A DNA stretch of 64,000 bases from Parabacteroides sp. TM07-1AC (lineage in GTDB: Bacteria; Bacteroidota; Bacteroidia; Bacteroidales; Tannerellaceae). Each line of letters opens with the position of its first letter. The stretch's first letter is position 1. The notes beneath the pieces are model-generated. The model was not told the DNA's origin. It saw nothing but the letters and a program-made list of their open reading frames with translations, and did not search any database. The stretch lies in assembly GCF_003480915.1 (NCBI RefSeq), contig NZ_QUKD01000004.1, positions 404,277 through 468,276 of the forward strand, given 5' to 3'. The translations under genes and the position numbers were made by a program. Below, one piece after another: positions 25,295 to 33,415 of the stretch.

Positions 25295-26179
25295 ATGTTC
25301 AATAAATTAGTGGCGATAGAGCCTGTAAGCCTGATTCCGTCAGCAGAAAAGAAATTGCAAGATTTTGCGAAAGAAGTAGTTATGTACGATGACATACCCG
25401 CGGGGGATGAAGAGGTGGCTGCCCGTATCGGGGATGCGGACGCTGTCCTTTTGAGTTACACCTCCCGGATCGAACGGGCGGCACTGGAGAAATGCCCGAA
25501 TGTCCGCTATATCGGGATGTGCTGTTCCCTTTACTCGCCGGAGAGCGCCAATGTCGATATCCGCTATGCCAACGAACGGGGGATTGTTGTGACCGGTATC
25601 CGCGATTATGGCGACGAAGGGGTGGTGGAGTATGTTATCAGCGAGCTGGTTCGTTGCCTGCACGGCTTCGGACAGGAGGCATGGGATGAGATGCCTCGCG
25701 AGATCACCGGATTGAAAGTGGGGATCGTCGGGCTGGGTAAGTCCGGTGGGATGATTGCCGATGCCTTGAAGTTCTTCGGTGCCGATGTCTCCTATTTCGC
25801 CCGGAGCGAGAAGGAAGAGGCACGTAGGAAAGGTTACCGTTTCCTGCCACTGGGTGAGCTGCTGGCACAAAGCGAAGTGGTTTGCTGCTGCCTGAATAAG
25901 AACACGGTCTTGCTGCATGAAGCGGAATTTAAGCAGCTCGGTAATAAAAAGATATTGTTCAATACGGGGTTGTCTCCCGCCTGGGACGAGACTCCGTTTG
26001 TGAAGTGGCTGGAAGGCGACAACCTTTGTTTCTGTGATACTGCAGGTGCTTTGGGCAACGTCCAGTTGTTGAGCCATCCGCACGTACGTTGCATGCAGGT
26101 GTCGACCGGCCGTACACGCCAGGCGTTCGACCGCCTGAGCGAAAAAGTACTGGCCAACCTCTCAGAATACGATGGGTGA
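25295..26179 (+). CDS. D-2-hydroxyacid dehydrogenase-like protein with altered active site
   Basis: 294 residues. The NAD-binding core (VGIVGLGKSGGMIADALKFFGADV, about 142-165) and the flanking substrate domain follow the D-isomer-specific 2-hydroxyacid dehydrogenase plan. The catalytic Arg-Glu-His set is not visible: the SRG of the INTSRG motif reads GLS (FNTGLSPAWDE), and the TPH region reads CMQVSTGRT. It may use a different reaction or only bind NAD. Its 3' end overlaps the convergent aspartate-dehydrogenase-like gene by 18 bp. Confidence 0.8.
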   Translation: MFNKLVAIEPVSLIPSAEKKLQDFAKEVVMYDDIPAGDEEVAARIGDADAVLLSYTSRIERAALEKCPNVRYIGMCCSLYSPESANVDIRYANERGIVVTGIRDYGDEGVVEYVISELVRCLHGFGQEAWDEMPREITGLKVGIVGLGKSGGMIADALKFFGADVSYFARSEKEEARRKGYRFLPLGELLAQSEVVCCCLNKNTVLLHEAEFKQLGNKKILFNTGLSPAWDETPFVKWLEGDNLCFCDTAGALGNVQLLSHPHVRCMQVSTGRTRQAFDRLSEKVLANLSEYDG

Positions 26180-26950
26180 GGTGATATTAAGCAGGGTGTT
26201 CACTACCGACCATCCTGCTATCTCTGCCGTTGCGCTGTAGACGTCGATGACGGCATGCACCTGATCGTTCCTGATCTCTACCCGCTGGGTATCGCCCGTA
26301 AATCCGGGGGTGGACTGCATTGTCACCTCCATGTTCGCTGGTCCTACCGAGGCGCGCGAAGCCGCTACCGTAACATTGACTTTCGTCGGGAAGAGCCGGA
26401 TGGCTTCCACCGCATTTCCGGAGAAGACGACGCGCTGTTCCGTTTGCAGCGATTCATCGTAGACGGCGGTTCCTTTCAGGGCGTTAGGGCCTTTCTCGTT
26501 GAAAAAACGGGCGGTGGCGTTTCCCATCAGGGCGGCAGTCCGCAGCACATCGAAGCCGCCGGTAGCCCCGGAGGCCAGGTAGACACGGGTGCCGTTTGCC
26601 TTGGCTGTCTCCGCTACCTCGCGATAAAAGAGGTCGTCGGCCAGCGCCCCGATCGAAAGGGTGACAATGGAAGTGCCGTTTTTCAGTGCAGGCAACGCCA
26701 GCTCTTTCATGGCGGCAGGCGAGGCGGCTTCCACCAGATAGTCCGGTTTCAGGGCAAGCAATTCTTCGATGGTCGCACATACCCGGCAAGGTTTCCCGTG
26801 TTGTTGCATCCGGGCAGCCAGGTTTTCTGCTTTGGAGACTGTGCGGGAGTAGACCCCCACTAACTCATATTCGGGCAAAATGCCTTTGATTACAGCGTCG
26901 GCCACGATACCTCCGAGCCGTCCGCATCCGACAATTACTAACTTTTCCAT
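26162..26950 (-). CDS. Aspartate dehydrogenase-like (NadX/DUF108) protein
   Basis: 262 residues from the ATG at 26950 (MEKLVIVGCGRLGG). Rossmann motif GCGRLGGIVADAV, the segment LVEAASPAAMKELALPAL, SGATGGFDVL, and the C-terminal block VNVTVAASRASVGP...EVTMQSTP fit the DUF108 L-aspartate dehydrogenases. These oxidise aspartate to iminoaspartate for NAD synthesis, but homologs without a nad operon have other or unknown substrates. The promoter ends 6 nt before the ATG. Confidence 0.85.
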   Translation of the reverse strand: MEKLVIVGCGRLGGIVADAVIKGILPEYELVGVYSRTVSKAENLAARMQQHGKPCRVCATIEELLALKPDYLVEAASPAAMKELALPALKNGTSIVTLSIGALADDLFYREVAETAKANGTRVYLASGATGGFDVLRTAALMGNATARFFNEKGPNALKGTAVYDESLQTEQRVVFSGNAVEAIRLFPTKVNVTVAASRASVGPANMEVTMQSTPGFTGDTQRVEIRNDQVHAVIDVYSATAEIAGWSVVNTLLNITSPIVF

Positions 26951-26955
26951 GCAGG

Positions 26956-26988
26956 CAAAGGTACTCGATTTTAATCTGATTTCCCAAA
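26956..26988 (-). promoter_or_regulatory. Promoter producing a leaderless aspartate-dehydrogenase-like mRNA
   Basis: Minus strand TTTG (26988-26985), 21 bp, TACCTTTG (26963-26956). Transcription should start at or within 1-2 nt of the ATG at 26950. Confidence 0.65.
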
Positions 26989-27084
26989 CGGGACTGGCGA
27001 ATATGCGAAGGCAAAGCAGCCTCCGCAGTGAAGTCCGCAGGGGGCGATATGTTTCTTTATGATCTCGTAGGGTTGCATATGCGT

Positions 27085-27501
27085 CTATTTTAATCCTTTT
27101 TTGAAAAGTATCATCGATAAGGCATCCTTCACCTGCTCTTTTTCGGTGATGGCAACGGTCATAGGGATGAGTTTTCCGCTGGGTTTGGCCCGGTAGAATT
27201 CTTCTTTGATGCTTTCCGTAATTTCCATTCCGGCGATACGGTCCAGGTGTTTTTCCGTGAAGTAGGAAGTGACTTTGAAAAAGCTCTGGTAGACAACCAG
27301 CCAGGCAAGGTTTTTCTTCTTTGACAGGACTTTGCATAACCAGGCCTTCCCGTCGTTGTAATAGTTCCACTCGAGTGTCAGGTCGGCGGCTGCGGCCGAT
27401 GCGCTGAATTCTTCGAATGCGGGAAAACTAGCCTTCAGAACGTCGGCGATGACTTCATTAGTGGGGAAAACGTTTTTGTCTTTTAAAATCAGAGGTTCCA
27501 T
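27085..27501 (-). CDS. DUF3788 family protein
   Basis: 138 residues. LEWNYYNDGKAWLCKVLSKKKNLAWLVVYQSFFKVTSYFTEKH is the family core: beta strands that end in a DUF1801/YdhG-like fold. No catalytic motif is apparent and the function is unknown. Soluble, no signal peptide. Confidence 0.82.
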   Translation of the reverse strand: MEPLILKDKNVFPTNEVIADVLKASFPAFEEFSASAAAADLTLEWNYYNDGKAWLCKVLSKKKNLAWLVVYQSFFKVTSYFTEKHLDRIAGMEITESIKEEFYRAKPSGKLIPMTVAITEKEQVKDALSMILFKKGLK

Positions 27502-27558
27502 AATGTTGTGTATTTCGGTGTATAAAATAAAGAGAATTATATAAGGATATGTTGCCCG

Positions 27559-27897
27559 TTAAAGGGTCAATATTTTTTCTCCGTTCTTGAGATATTCGGT
27601 TAGCGGGGCTCCCATGTATCTGACGGTAACACCCAGTTTCTCGATGATTGGCTTCACTTCGAACCTTTCGCAGCAGTCCTGGCAGGCTTCGACGGTGACG
27701 CCTGCTTGAAGCATTTCCAGGATTTCCGTCTGCACCTGCGTGTCCCGGGCGGCGAGTTTAACGGAGGCTCCCCAAAGGATCACGTTCACTTCTTTCCACC
27801 AGCCTCTCTTTTTGGAGTTGAGGGTGTACATCGATAACATATTGAATATGGTGTCTTTATTGTCGGTTGTCCAGAGAATGTTTAATTTGTCGTTCAT
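27559..27897 (-). CDS. DsrE-like family protein
   Basis: 112 residues from the ATG at 27897 (MNDKLNILWTTDNKD). It has the DsrE/F flavodoxin-like fold: LNILWTTDNKDTIFNMLSMYTLN, EVNVILWGASVKLAA, a Cys pair in VEACQDCCERF, and VRYMGAPLTEYL. The position of the Cys fits the sulfur-carrier or redox role of the family, but the partner is not present here. A -7 box (minus TACATTTG, 27941-27934) lies about 37 bp before the ATG; the upstream ATG at 27966 would precede it. Confidence 0.82.
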   Translation of the reverse strand: MNDKLNILWTTDNKDTIFNMLSMYTLNSKKRGWWKEVNVILWGASVKLAARDTQVQTEILEMLQAGVTVEACQDCCERFEVKPIIEKLGVTVRYMGAPLTEYLKNGEKILTL

Positions 27898-28138
27898 AAT
27901 AAGATGATTTATGTATATGGTTATGTCGATTCGCAAATGTATGAAAAAGAAATAGAGATTGTCCAAAAATATTCATGGACAAAAGTAAAGAAAAAATTCT
28001 ATGAAGACAGGCGGTGCGTTCGAGAATATATTTTCGTAATTAGTACGAAATAATCTCTTCCCTGCTGACATACTGTTGTCACCCCCTCCCCATACCTTTG
28101 CTTCACAGTTCGAATATTAACATTAAAAAACTACGAAG

Positions 28139-28567
28139 ATGGAAATGAAATTGTTTTATTTAGGGGAAGTTGCGGGGATGACGAAAGAGCAGGTGGAAGA
28201 AGCGGAAAAGTTCATCCGGGGATTTGAATATGGTATCGTTGCCACCAACAATCCGGAGACGGGACCGCGCCTTTCGGGACTCAACAACCTGGCAGGCCAG
28301 ACCTTGCAGCAACTCCATTTTGCGACAGAAGCCAGCTGTCAGAAATTAGCGAACCTCCGCCTGGATCCGCGCTGTGAAGTGATGTACGCTACGATGGAGA
28401 GCGGGCAGGTCCAGATCGCAGGCAAAGCCGAGATCATCACCGACGAAGCATTGAAACGCGAACTCTGGCAAGACTGGATGAACGAATACTCACCCGAAGG
28501 ACCGACGGGAGAGGGCATCTGTATCATCCGCCTTATCCCGGCTTCTATCCGGGCGATGATCTGCTGA
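28139..28567 (+). CDS. Pyridoxamine-5'-phosphate-oxidase-like flavin split-barrel protein
   Basis: 142 residues. EYGIVATNNPETGPRLSGLNNL, LHFATEASCQKLANLRLDPRCEVMYA and the SGQVQIAGKAEIITDE strand form the split-barrel fold. It probably binds FMN or another cofactor; the reaction is unknown. A -7 box TACCTTTG (28093-28100) is 38 bp before the ATG. The gene runs in the same direction as the WYL regulator 62 bp later. Confidence 0.82.
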   Translation: MEMKLFYLGEVAGMTKEQVEEAEKFIRGFEYGIVATNNPETGPRLSGLNNLAGQTLQQLHFATEASCQKLANLRLDPRCEVMYATMESGQVQIAGKAEIITDEALKRELWQDWMNEYSPEGPTGEGICIIRLIPASIRAMIC

Positions 28568-28629
28568 TCCCGCTGCCGGTAACGTAAAAGTTGTATCTTT
28601 GTCACCAATCAATCAGACAAACGCACACA

Positions 28630-29565
28630 ATGAACCGCCTGGAACGAATATCCGCTATACTGGTCAAGCTGCAATCCCGCCCGATCGTCACCGCACGTGA
28701 GATAGCGGATCAGTTCGGTGTAAGTCTCCGGACGGTTTATCGCGACATCCGTTCGTTGGAAGAGTCGGGGATCCCTGTCGGTGGTGAGGCAGGGCTGGGT
28801 TATTCGCTAGTGGACGGTTTCAAGCTGCCGCCCCTGATGTTCACGATCGACGAGGCCCTCTCTTTCCTCGTGGCAGAGAAACTTGTCCGCCATCAGACCG
28901 ACGGCGATACCTACGATGTATTCCGCAGCGGGATGGACAAGATACGCGCCGTGTTGCGGACGGCCGACAAGGATATCCTCCATCATTTCGACCCCTATAT
29001 CCGTATCTCGGGCATCCACCAGAATACGCGCACCGCCTCTGCCAATGTCCTGCAAACCCTTATAAAGGCGTTGCTGAACAAGAAACAGCTCGTCATGACC
29101 TACAAGGCGGGCTACAACTACCAGGTCACCCACCGTACGATCGAACCCCAGGGTATGTTCTTCATGGGCGGCATCTGGTATGTCCTCGCCTGGTGCAAGT
29201 TGAGGAGGGATTACCGTACCTTCCACCTCGGCAGAATCGTCCACCTCTGTCTGGGCGAAAACGGTTTCGAGGAGGAGCATCTTCCGCTCGACGAACTGAT
29301 CCCCCGGATCTATCATGTAGAGGATGAGGTCGAAGTGATGCTCCGTGTCCACCGCGACGTGGCACGCGATACGGAAGTCTCCAAATACACCTACGGACTT
29401 TATGAGGAGGTAGCGGACGGGGAGTACTTCGTCCAGAAATACCGGACCTATTCGCTCGACAAGTTCGGCCACTGGTACCTGTCGTTTGCCGACTGGGCGG
29501 AGATCATCGCGCCGGAAGCCTTGAAAACGGTTGTCCGGGAGTTGATCGGCAAGATTCGCATCTGA
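28630..29565 (+). CDS. YafY-type HTH/WYL transcriptional regulator
   Basis: 311 residues from the ATG at 28630; a -7 box TATCTTTG at 28594-28601 rules out the ATG at 28591. An N-terminal winged HTH (ISAILVKLQSRPIVTAREIADQFGVSLRTVYRDIRSLEESGIPV) is followed by a WYL domain (about 145-230, GMFFMGGIWYVLAWCKLRRDYRTFHLGRI) and a WCX-type C-terminus. WYL proteins bind nucleotides or nucleic acid fragments. Targets unknown; the flavin protein upstream is a candidate. Confidence 0.9.
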   Translation: MNRLERISAILVKLQSRPIVTAREIADQFGVSLRTVYRDIRSLEESGIPVGGEAGLGYSLVDGFKLPPLMFTIDEALSFLVAEKLVRHQTDGDTYDVFRSGMDKIRAVLRTADKDILHHFDPYIRISGIHQNTRTASANVLQTLIKALLNKKQLVMTYKAGYNYQVTHRTIEPQGMFFMGGIWYVLAWCKLRRDYRTFHLGRIVHLCLGENGFEEEHLPLDELIPRIYHVEDEVEVMLRVHRDVARDTEVSKYTYGLYEEVADGEYFVQKYRTYSLDKFGHWYLSFADWAEIIAPEALKTVVRELIGKIRI

Positions 29566-29594
29566 AAGCGGCCGACTTCATCCCCCTGTATTCT

Positions 29595-29948
29595 TTATCC
29601 CTTGGCCGTCTCTCGGCTGGTCAGAATCTCGTCCATATGTCCGAGTGCCCAATCTACCAGGCTCTGGATATGAGGCATGAGTGTCGTGCCCATTTCCGTG
29701 AGGCAATATTCCACGCGGGGCGGCACTTCGGGATAGACTTTGCGGTGCACAAGGCCGTCGGATTCGAGGGTACGGAGCGTAACGGTCAGCATCCGTTGCG
29801 AGATATCGTCGATGGTCTTGTGGATGTCGCTGAAACGCATCGTGCCGTTCGCGCTCAGTGTAGTCAGGACCAGCATCGACCATTTGTCGCCAAGACGGCT
29901 GAGGACGTCACGTACCGGGCAGTTTCCCGTAGGATGAAAGTTTTTCAT
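29595..29948 (-). CDS. HxlR-family regulator
   Basis: 117 residues. The winged HTH has the family's early Cys (NCPVRDVLSRLGDKWSMLVL; Cys10) and RFSDIHKTIDDISQRMLTVTLRTLESDGLVHR. In characterised members this Cys senses aldehydes or oxidants. The gene is divergent from a DJ-1/PfpI gene, and the two promoters nearly touch, so DJ-1 is the likely target. Confidence 0.9.
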   Translation of the reverse strand: MKNFHPTGNCPVRDVLSRLGDKWSMLVLTTLSANGTMRFSDIHKTIDDISQRMLTVTLRTLESDGLVHRKVYPEVPPRVEYCLTEMGTTLMPHIQSLVDWALGHMDEILTSRETAKG

Positions 29949-30048
29949 ATTTTTAATATTCTGATATTCTATTGAAGCTCAACAATTGTTATCTCTATGT
30001 AAGTTGCTTATTCCGAGGTGCGTTCTTGTTTGGACGAACCGGATAATC

Positions 30049-30069
30049 TACATTTGACGAACAAAAGTA
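30049..30069. promoter_or_regulatory. Overlapping divergent promoter boxes hxlR-like / DJ-1
   Basis: Plus strand TACATTTG (30049-30056), with CTTG 20 bp upstream, serves the DJ-1 gene. Minus strand TACTTTTG (30069-30062) serves the HxlR gene with a leader of about 108 nt. A regulator bound here would affect both. Confidence 0.55.
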
Positions 30070-30115
30070 ATAAACTTACGAAAAATAACTATTGTTTCAT
30101 TTAATAATTAAGATC

Positions 30116-30643
30116 ATGGCAAAGAAAGTAGCAGTTTTGGCAGTGAATCCGGTGAACGGATTCGGTTTGTTCCAGTATCTGGAAACATTTTTTGAGAATA
30201 AGATACCTTACAAGGTGTTTGCGGTGGCAGATTCGACGGAGATAAAAAGCAATTCCGGCGTTACGCTGATCGTGGACGATGTGATTGCCAACCTGAAAGG
30301 GCATGAGGACGAGTACGATGCGTTGGTATTCGGTTGTGGCGACGCTGTTCCCCAGTTCGGTGAAAATGTAGGCAAGCCTTACAACCAGGATATGCTGGCG
30401 GTCATCAAAGTATTCGGCGACAAAGGCAAGATCATGATCGGCCATTGCGCGGCAGCCATGATGTTCGACATCGCAGGGATCACCGCAGGCAAGAAAGTGG
30501 CGGTTCACCCGTTGGCAAAACCGGCTATCAAGCTGGGCCATGCCACCGACGAGAAATCGGAGATCGACGGAAACTTCTTCACCGCCCAGTGCGAACATAC
30601 CGTGTGGACGATGATGCCGCAGGTGGTCGAAGCACTGAAATAA
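30116..30643 (+). CDS. DJ-1/PfpI family protein
   Basis: 175 residues from the ATG at 30116. The class I glutamine amidotransferase-like fold has the nucleophile elbow GHCAAAMM (Cys near 114) and EYDALVFGCGDAVP before it. DJ-1/PfpI proteins act as deglycases, chaperones or stress proteins; which applies here is open. The divergent HxlR regulator suggests induction by reactive aldehydes or electrophiles. Confidence 0.88.
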   Translation: MAKKVAVLAVNPVNGFGLFQYLETFFENKIPYKVFAVADSTEIKSNSGVTLIVDDVIANLKGHEDEYDALVFGCGDAVPQFGENVGKPYNQDMLAVIKVFGDKGKIMIGHCAAAMMFDIAGITAGKKVAVHPLAKPAIKLGHATDEKSEIDGNFFTAQCEHTVWTMMPQVVEALK

Positions 30644-30703
30644 AAAGATTCAGCTTTGTGCACCGGAACGAATAGTTTTCTTATCCGGTATATCGAAACG
30701 ATC

Positions 30704-30841
30704 GAACCGGGCGGTATCCTTTGCCGGAGCCGTCCGGTTCGATGTGTCAGAACCGAACGGTTCGACAGGGTGGAGTCGTCCGATTCGATGTGTCGGAACC
30801 GAGCGATTCGACCGGATGGAGCCGTTCGGTTCGGTATATTT
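30704..30841. repeat. 23-bp periodic array (word GAACCG / CGGTTC)
   Basis: Six 23-bp units start at 30704, 30727, 30750, 30773, 30796 and 30819. Units alternate between two types, so a 46-bp super-period is also seen (30727-30772 against 30773-30818, about 85% alike). Within each 46-bp block the repeated word changes together: GGTTCGA twice in the first, GATTCGA twice in the second. It lies 60 bp after the DJ-1 gene. Confidence 0.85.
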
Positions 30842-30951
30842 CGCCCCGTGTGCTGGCTGTATATGGAAAACAATCGCTATCTTTGTCTTTGCCTGACGGT
30901 TACCGCCCGGTGTAAATTGAATCATTAATCCATAGGATAGGAGAACCGATT

Positions 30952-32508
30952 ATGAATGAAATACTTTATCCCATCGGGATTCAGAACTTTGAGAGTCTTC
31001 GCAAAGACGGGTATCTCTATGTAGATAAGACGGCATTGATCCACCGCCTGGTTCGTACGGGTACCTACTATTTCCTCAGCCGCCCGCGCCGTTTCGGTAA
31101 AAGCCTGCTGGTGTCTACCCTCGAAGCTTATTTCCGGGGGAAGCGCGAGTTGTTCGACGGTCTGGCGATGGAGGAACTGGAGAAGGAGTGGACCGTCTAT
31201 CCCGTATTGCACCTCGATCTGAATATCGGGAAGTATAACACACCCGGGGAACTGGAAGCTGTCCTCAACAAGGCTTTGCTCGACTGGGAGGCAGTTTATG
31301 GTGCGGGTGAAGGCGAAACGACCCTTGCCCTCCGTTTCGATGGTATCATCCGGCGCGCCCATCAGCAGACCGGACAGCGGGTAGCGGTTCTCGTGGATGA
31401 GTATGACAAGCCGATGCTGCAAGCGATCGGCGACGAAGAGTTGCAAGACGCCTACCGCCTGACGCTGAAAGCCTTCTACGGCGTGCTCAAATCGAGGGAC
31501 GGCGACATCAAGTTTGCCTTGCTCACCGGCGTTACCAAGTTCAGCAAAGTGAGTATATTCAGCGACCTGAACAACCTGAAAGACATCTCGATGGATAAAA
31601 GGTTCCTTAATCTTTGCGGCATTACCGAATCGGAGCTTCACGCTTATTTCCGGCCGGGCATCCGTGCGCTTGCCGCGGCGCAAGGAATGGAGTACGACGC
31701 GATGTGCGCCCGGCTGAAGACCTATTACGACGGTTATCATTTCGCCCCCAACTCCGAAGGCATTTACAATCCTTTCAGCCTGCTCAATGCATTGGACAAG
31801 GAGGAGATGGGCAGCTATTGGTTCGAGACCGGCACGCCTACCTACCTGGTGGAACTGTTGAAGGAACATAACTATAACCTGCCTCACCTGGAAAAAGAAC
31901 AGGCTACCGCCGAGGTGCTCGACAGCATCTATACCGACGATAGCGATCCGATCCCGGTGCTTTACCAAAGCGGCTACCTGACGATTCACGGTTACGATTC
32001 CCGGTTTGAAACCTATCTGCTGGGTTTTCCCAACCGCGAGGTGGAGGAGGGTTTTGTCCGTTTCCTCGCTCCTTACTACACCGGCAAGCCGAAGCGGGAG
32101 GCAGAGTTCGAGATCAAGAAGTTTGTCCGCGAGGTGGAATCCGGCGACCCCGAGTCTTTCTTCAGCCGCCTGCGGAGCTTTATGGCCGGTACGCCTTACG
32201 AGTTGATCCGCGACCTGGAGCTGCATTATCAGAATGTACTTTTCATCGTTTTCCGCCTCGTGGGTTTCTACACCCGGGTGGAATATCACACTTCCCGCGG
32301 TCGGATAGACCTGGTGCTTCAGACCGACCGCTTCGTCTACGTGATGGAATTTAAGCTGGACGGCACCGCCGAAGAGGCGCTTCGCCAGATTGCCGAACGC
32401 CGTTATGCTGACCCGTTTGCCGCCGATCCCCGGCGTGTGTTCCGCATCGGGGTGAATTTCAGCAGCGCGGAGCGTAATATCGAGCGTTGGATAATCGAGG
32501 AGGGGTGA
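30952..32508 (+). CDS. AAA-ATPase-like protein with PD-(D/E)XK nuclease domain
   Basis: 518 residues. N-terminal AAA-ATPase_like domain: GIQNFESLRKDGYLYVDKT, Walker A region SRPRRFGKSLL, Walker B VAVLVDEYDKPM. The C-terminal domain (about 405-505) has GRIDLVLQ and YVMEFKLDGTAEEALRQI, the D...ExK nuclease pattern (PF09820 plus DUF1703). These proteins are found in many copies in Bacteroidetes; mobile-element or conflict roles have been suggested but not shown. Convergent with the HU-HIG gene, 27 bp away. Confidence 0.92.
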   Translation: MNEILYPIGIQNFESLRKDGYLYVDKTALIHRLVRTGTYYFLSRPRRFGKSLLVSTLEAYFRGKRELFDGLAMEELEKEWTVYPVLHLDLNIGKYNTPGELEAVLNKALLDWEAVYGAGEGETTLALRFDGIIRRAHQQTGQRVAVLVDEYDKPMLQAIGDEELQDAYRLTLKAFYGVLKSRDGDIKFALLTGVTKFSKVSIFSDLNNLKDISMDKRFLNLCGITESELHAYFRPGIRALAAAQGMEYDAMCARLKTYYDGYHFAPNSEGIYNPFSLLNALDKEEMGSYWFETGTPTYLVELLKEHNYNLPHLEKEQATAEVLDSIYTDDSDPIPVLYQSGYLTIHGYDSRFETYLLGFPNREVEEGFVRFLAPYYTGKPKREAEFEIKKFVREVESGDPESFFSRLRSFMAGTPYELIRDLELHYQNVLFIVFRLVGFYTRVEYHTSRGRIDLVLQTDRFVYVMEFKLDGTAEEALRQIAERRYADPFAADPRRVFRIGVNFSSAERNIERWIIEEG

Positions 32509-32535
32509 CCCCCTCCTCATGCTTTTTAAGGAAAC

Positions 32536-33324
32536 TTATTCGATTTCGGGCCGATCGTCGCCACCACCGCTGCTGCCACCGCCTACGACGAGGGGGATGG
32601 AGTAGACCAGGGTGCGCGGCTGTTTCAGCTGCGTTTTGTTGGTGCTGAAGTAGGTTTCGAGGGTCAATTCGTAGGTGCCGGCTTCCAGGTTGGCGGGGAG
32701 GGTGAACATCAGGCGGCTCGGGTCGTTGATACCGAAGAGGGTGATGGAGGTTGCCACACTGCGGTCGGTGCTTTTCAGCAGGGTGAGCGAACCGATACCC
32801 GTACCGTCGGCGTTGATGCAGCGTATCTTCGAGCCGGTCACGTCGATCATGCCGCCCGGGGTGATGGTGCCGTCGGTCTTGCCCGTGGTGACGTCCTTCA
32901 CCAGGCCGATGCGTGCGCCGCCCGATTCTTTGACCGTGCCCGAGAACTCCATCGTCACCTTGTCGAGCTCGCTGCGCATGGCGGCGGTGGGGATGATGTT
33001 GACGGTGCATTTGTTTTTGGCAGGGTCTACCGTACCGGTTTTACCCAGGAAGAGGCCTTCGATGGCGGGGGTGAACATGGCCGTGCCGGTCTTGACGATG
33101 TTGTTCTGGCAAACCAACTGGCGGATTTTCTCGTCGATGAGGTTGGCGGTGTTCACCAGGGTGTCGACGCGGTATTCGGTTCTTTCCTCGACGATGGCGC
33201 GTGCCACGTCGGTGATGTCCAGCGACTGGATCGGTTTAAGGATGGCTTTGTAGTCTTCCAATACGTCTTTGGTCATTAAGTACTCTTCGAGGTCGAATTT
33301 CCATACATACTTTTTTGTTGCCAT
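32536..33324 (-). CDS. HU-HIG type protein: HU-like domain, Ig-like domain, Gly-rich tail (copy A)
   Basis: 262 residues. Residues 1 to about 115 form an HU/IHF-like domain (DLEEYLMTKDVLEDY, ITDVARAIVEERTEYRVDTLVN, FLGKTGTVDP). Residues about 120-245 are the DUF4469 Ig-like domain (GLVKDVTTGKTDGTITPGG, LTLETYFSTN). The end is VVGGGSSGGGDDRPEIE. This order matches the HU-HIG class described in Bacteroidetes. A paralog of the same length lies at 61538-62326, about two thirds identical by eye without gaps. Such proteins are thought to bind DNA, but their role is not known. Here it follows an adenosine-deaminase-like gene and a fimbrial operon. Confidence 0.88.
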   Translation of the reverse strand: MATKKYVWKFDLEEYLMTKDVLEDYKAILKPIQSLDITDVARAIVEERTEYRVDTLVNTANLIDEKIRQLVCQNNIVKTGTAMFTPAIEGLFLGKTGTVDPAKNKCTVNIIPTAAMRSELDKVTMEFSGTVKESGGARIGLVKDVTTGKTDGTITPGGMIDVTGSKIRCINADGTGIGSLTLLKSTDRSVATSITLFGINDPSRLMFTLPANLEAGTYELTLETYFSTNKTQLKQPRTLVYSIPLVVGGGSSGGGDDRPEIE

Positions 33325-33372
33325 AAAGCTTTTTGTTTTAGGTTATTAATACTGTGTTTGCCGGTTAGCAGG

Positions 33373-33407
33373 GGTTGTGTCAAAACTCAGTGCATTTTGA
33401 CACAACC
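33373..33407 (-). terminator. Hairpin between the deaminase-like and HU-HIG genes
   Basis: GGTTGTGTCAAAA (33373-33385) pairs perfectly with TTTTGACACAACC (33395-33407). It has no T run, so it may reduce read-through or stabilise an mRNA end rather than fully terminate. Confidence 0.6.
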
Positions 33408-33415
33408 TCCGTTTG

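Noticed and set aside
29949..30115. A clear HxlR operator
   Set aside because: Some short inverted words are present (for example GTAAGTT and AACTTAC), but none is convincing enough to name as the operator.
30925..32520. 531-residue open frame on the minus strand
   Set aside because: Antisense of the AAA/PD-(D/E)XK gene; no domain, and the plus-strand protein is full length.
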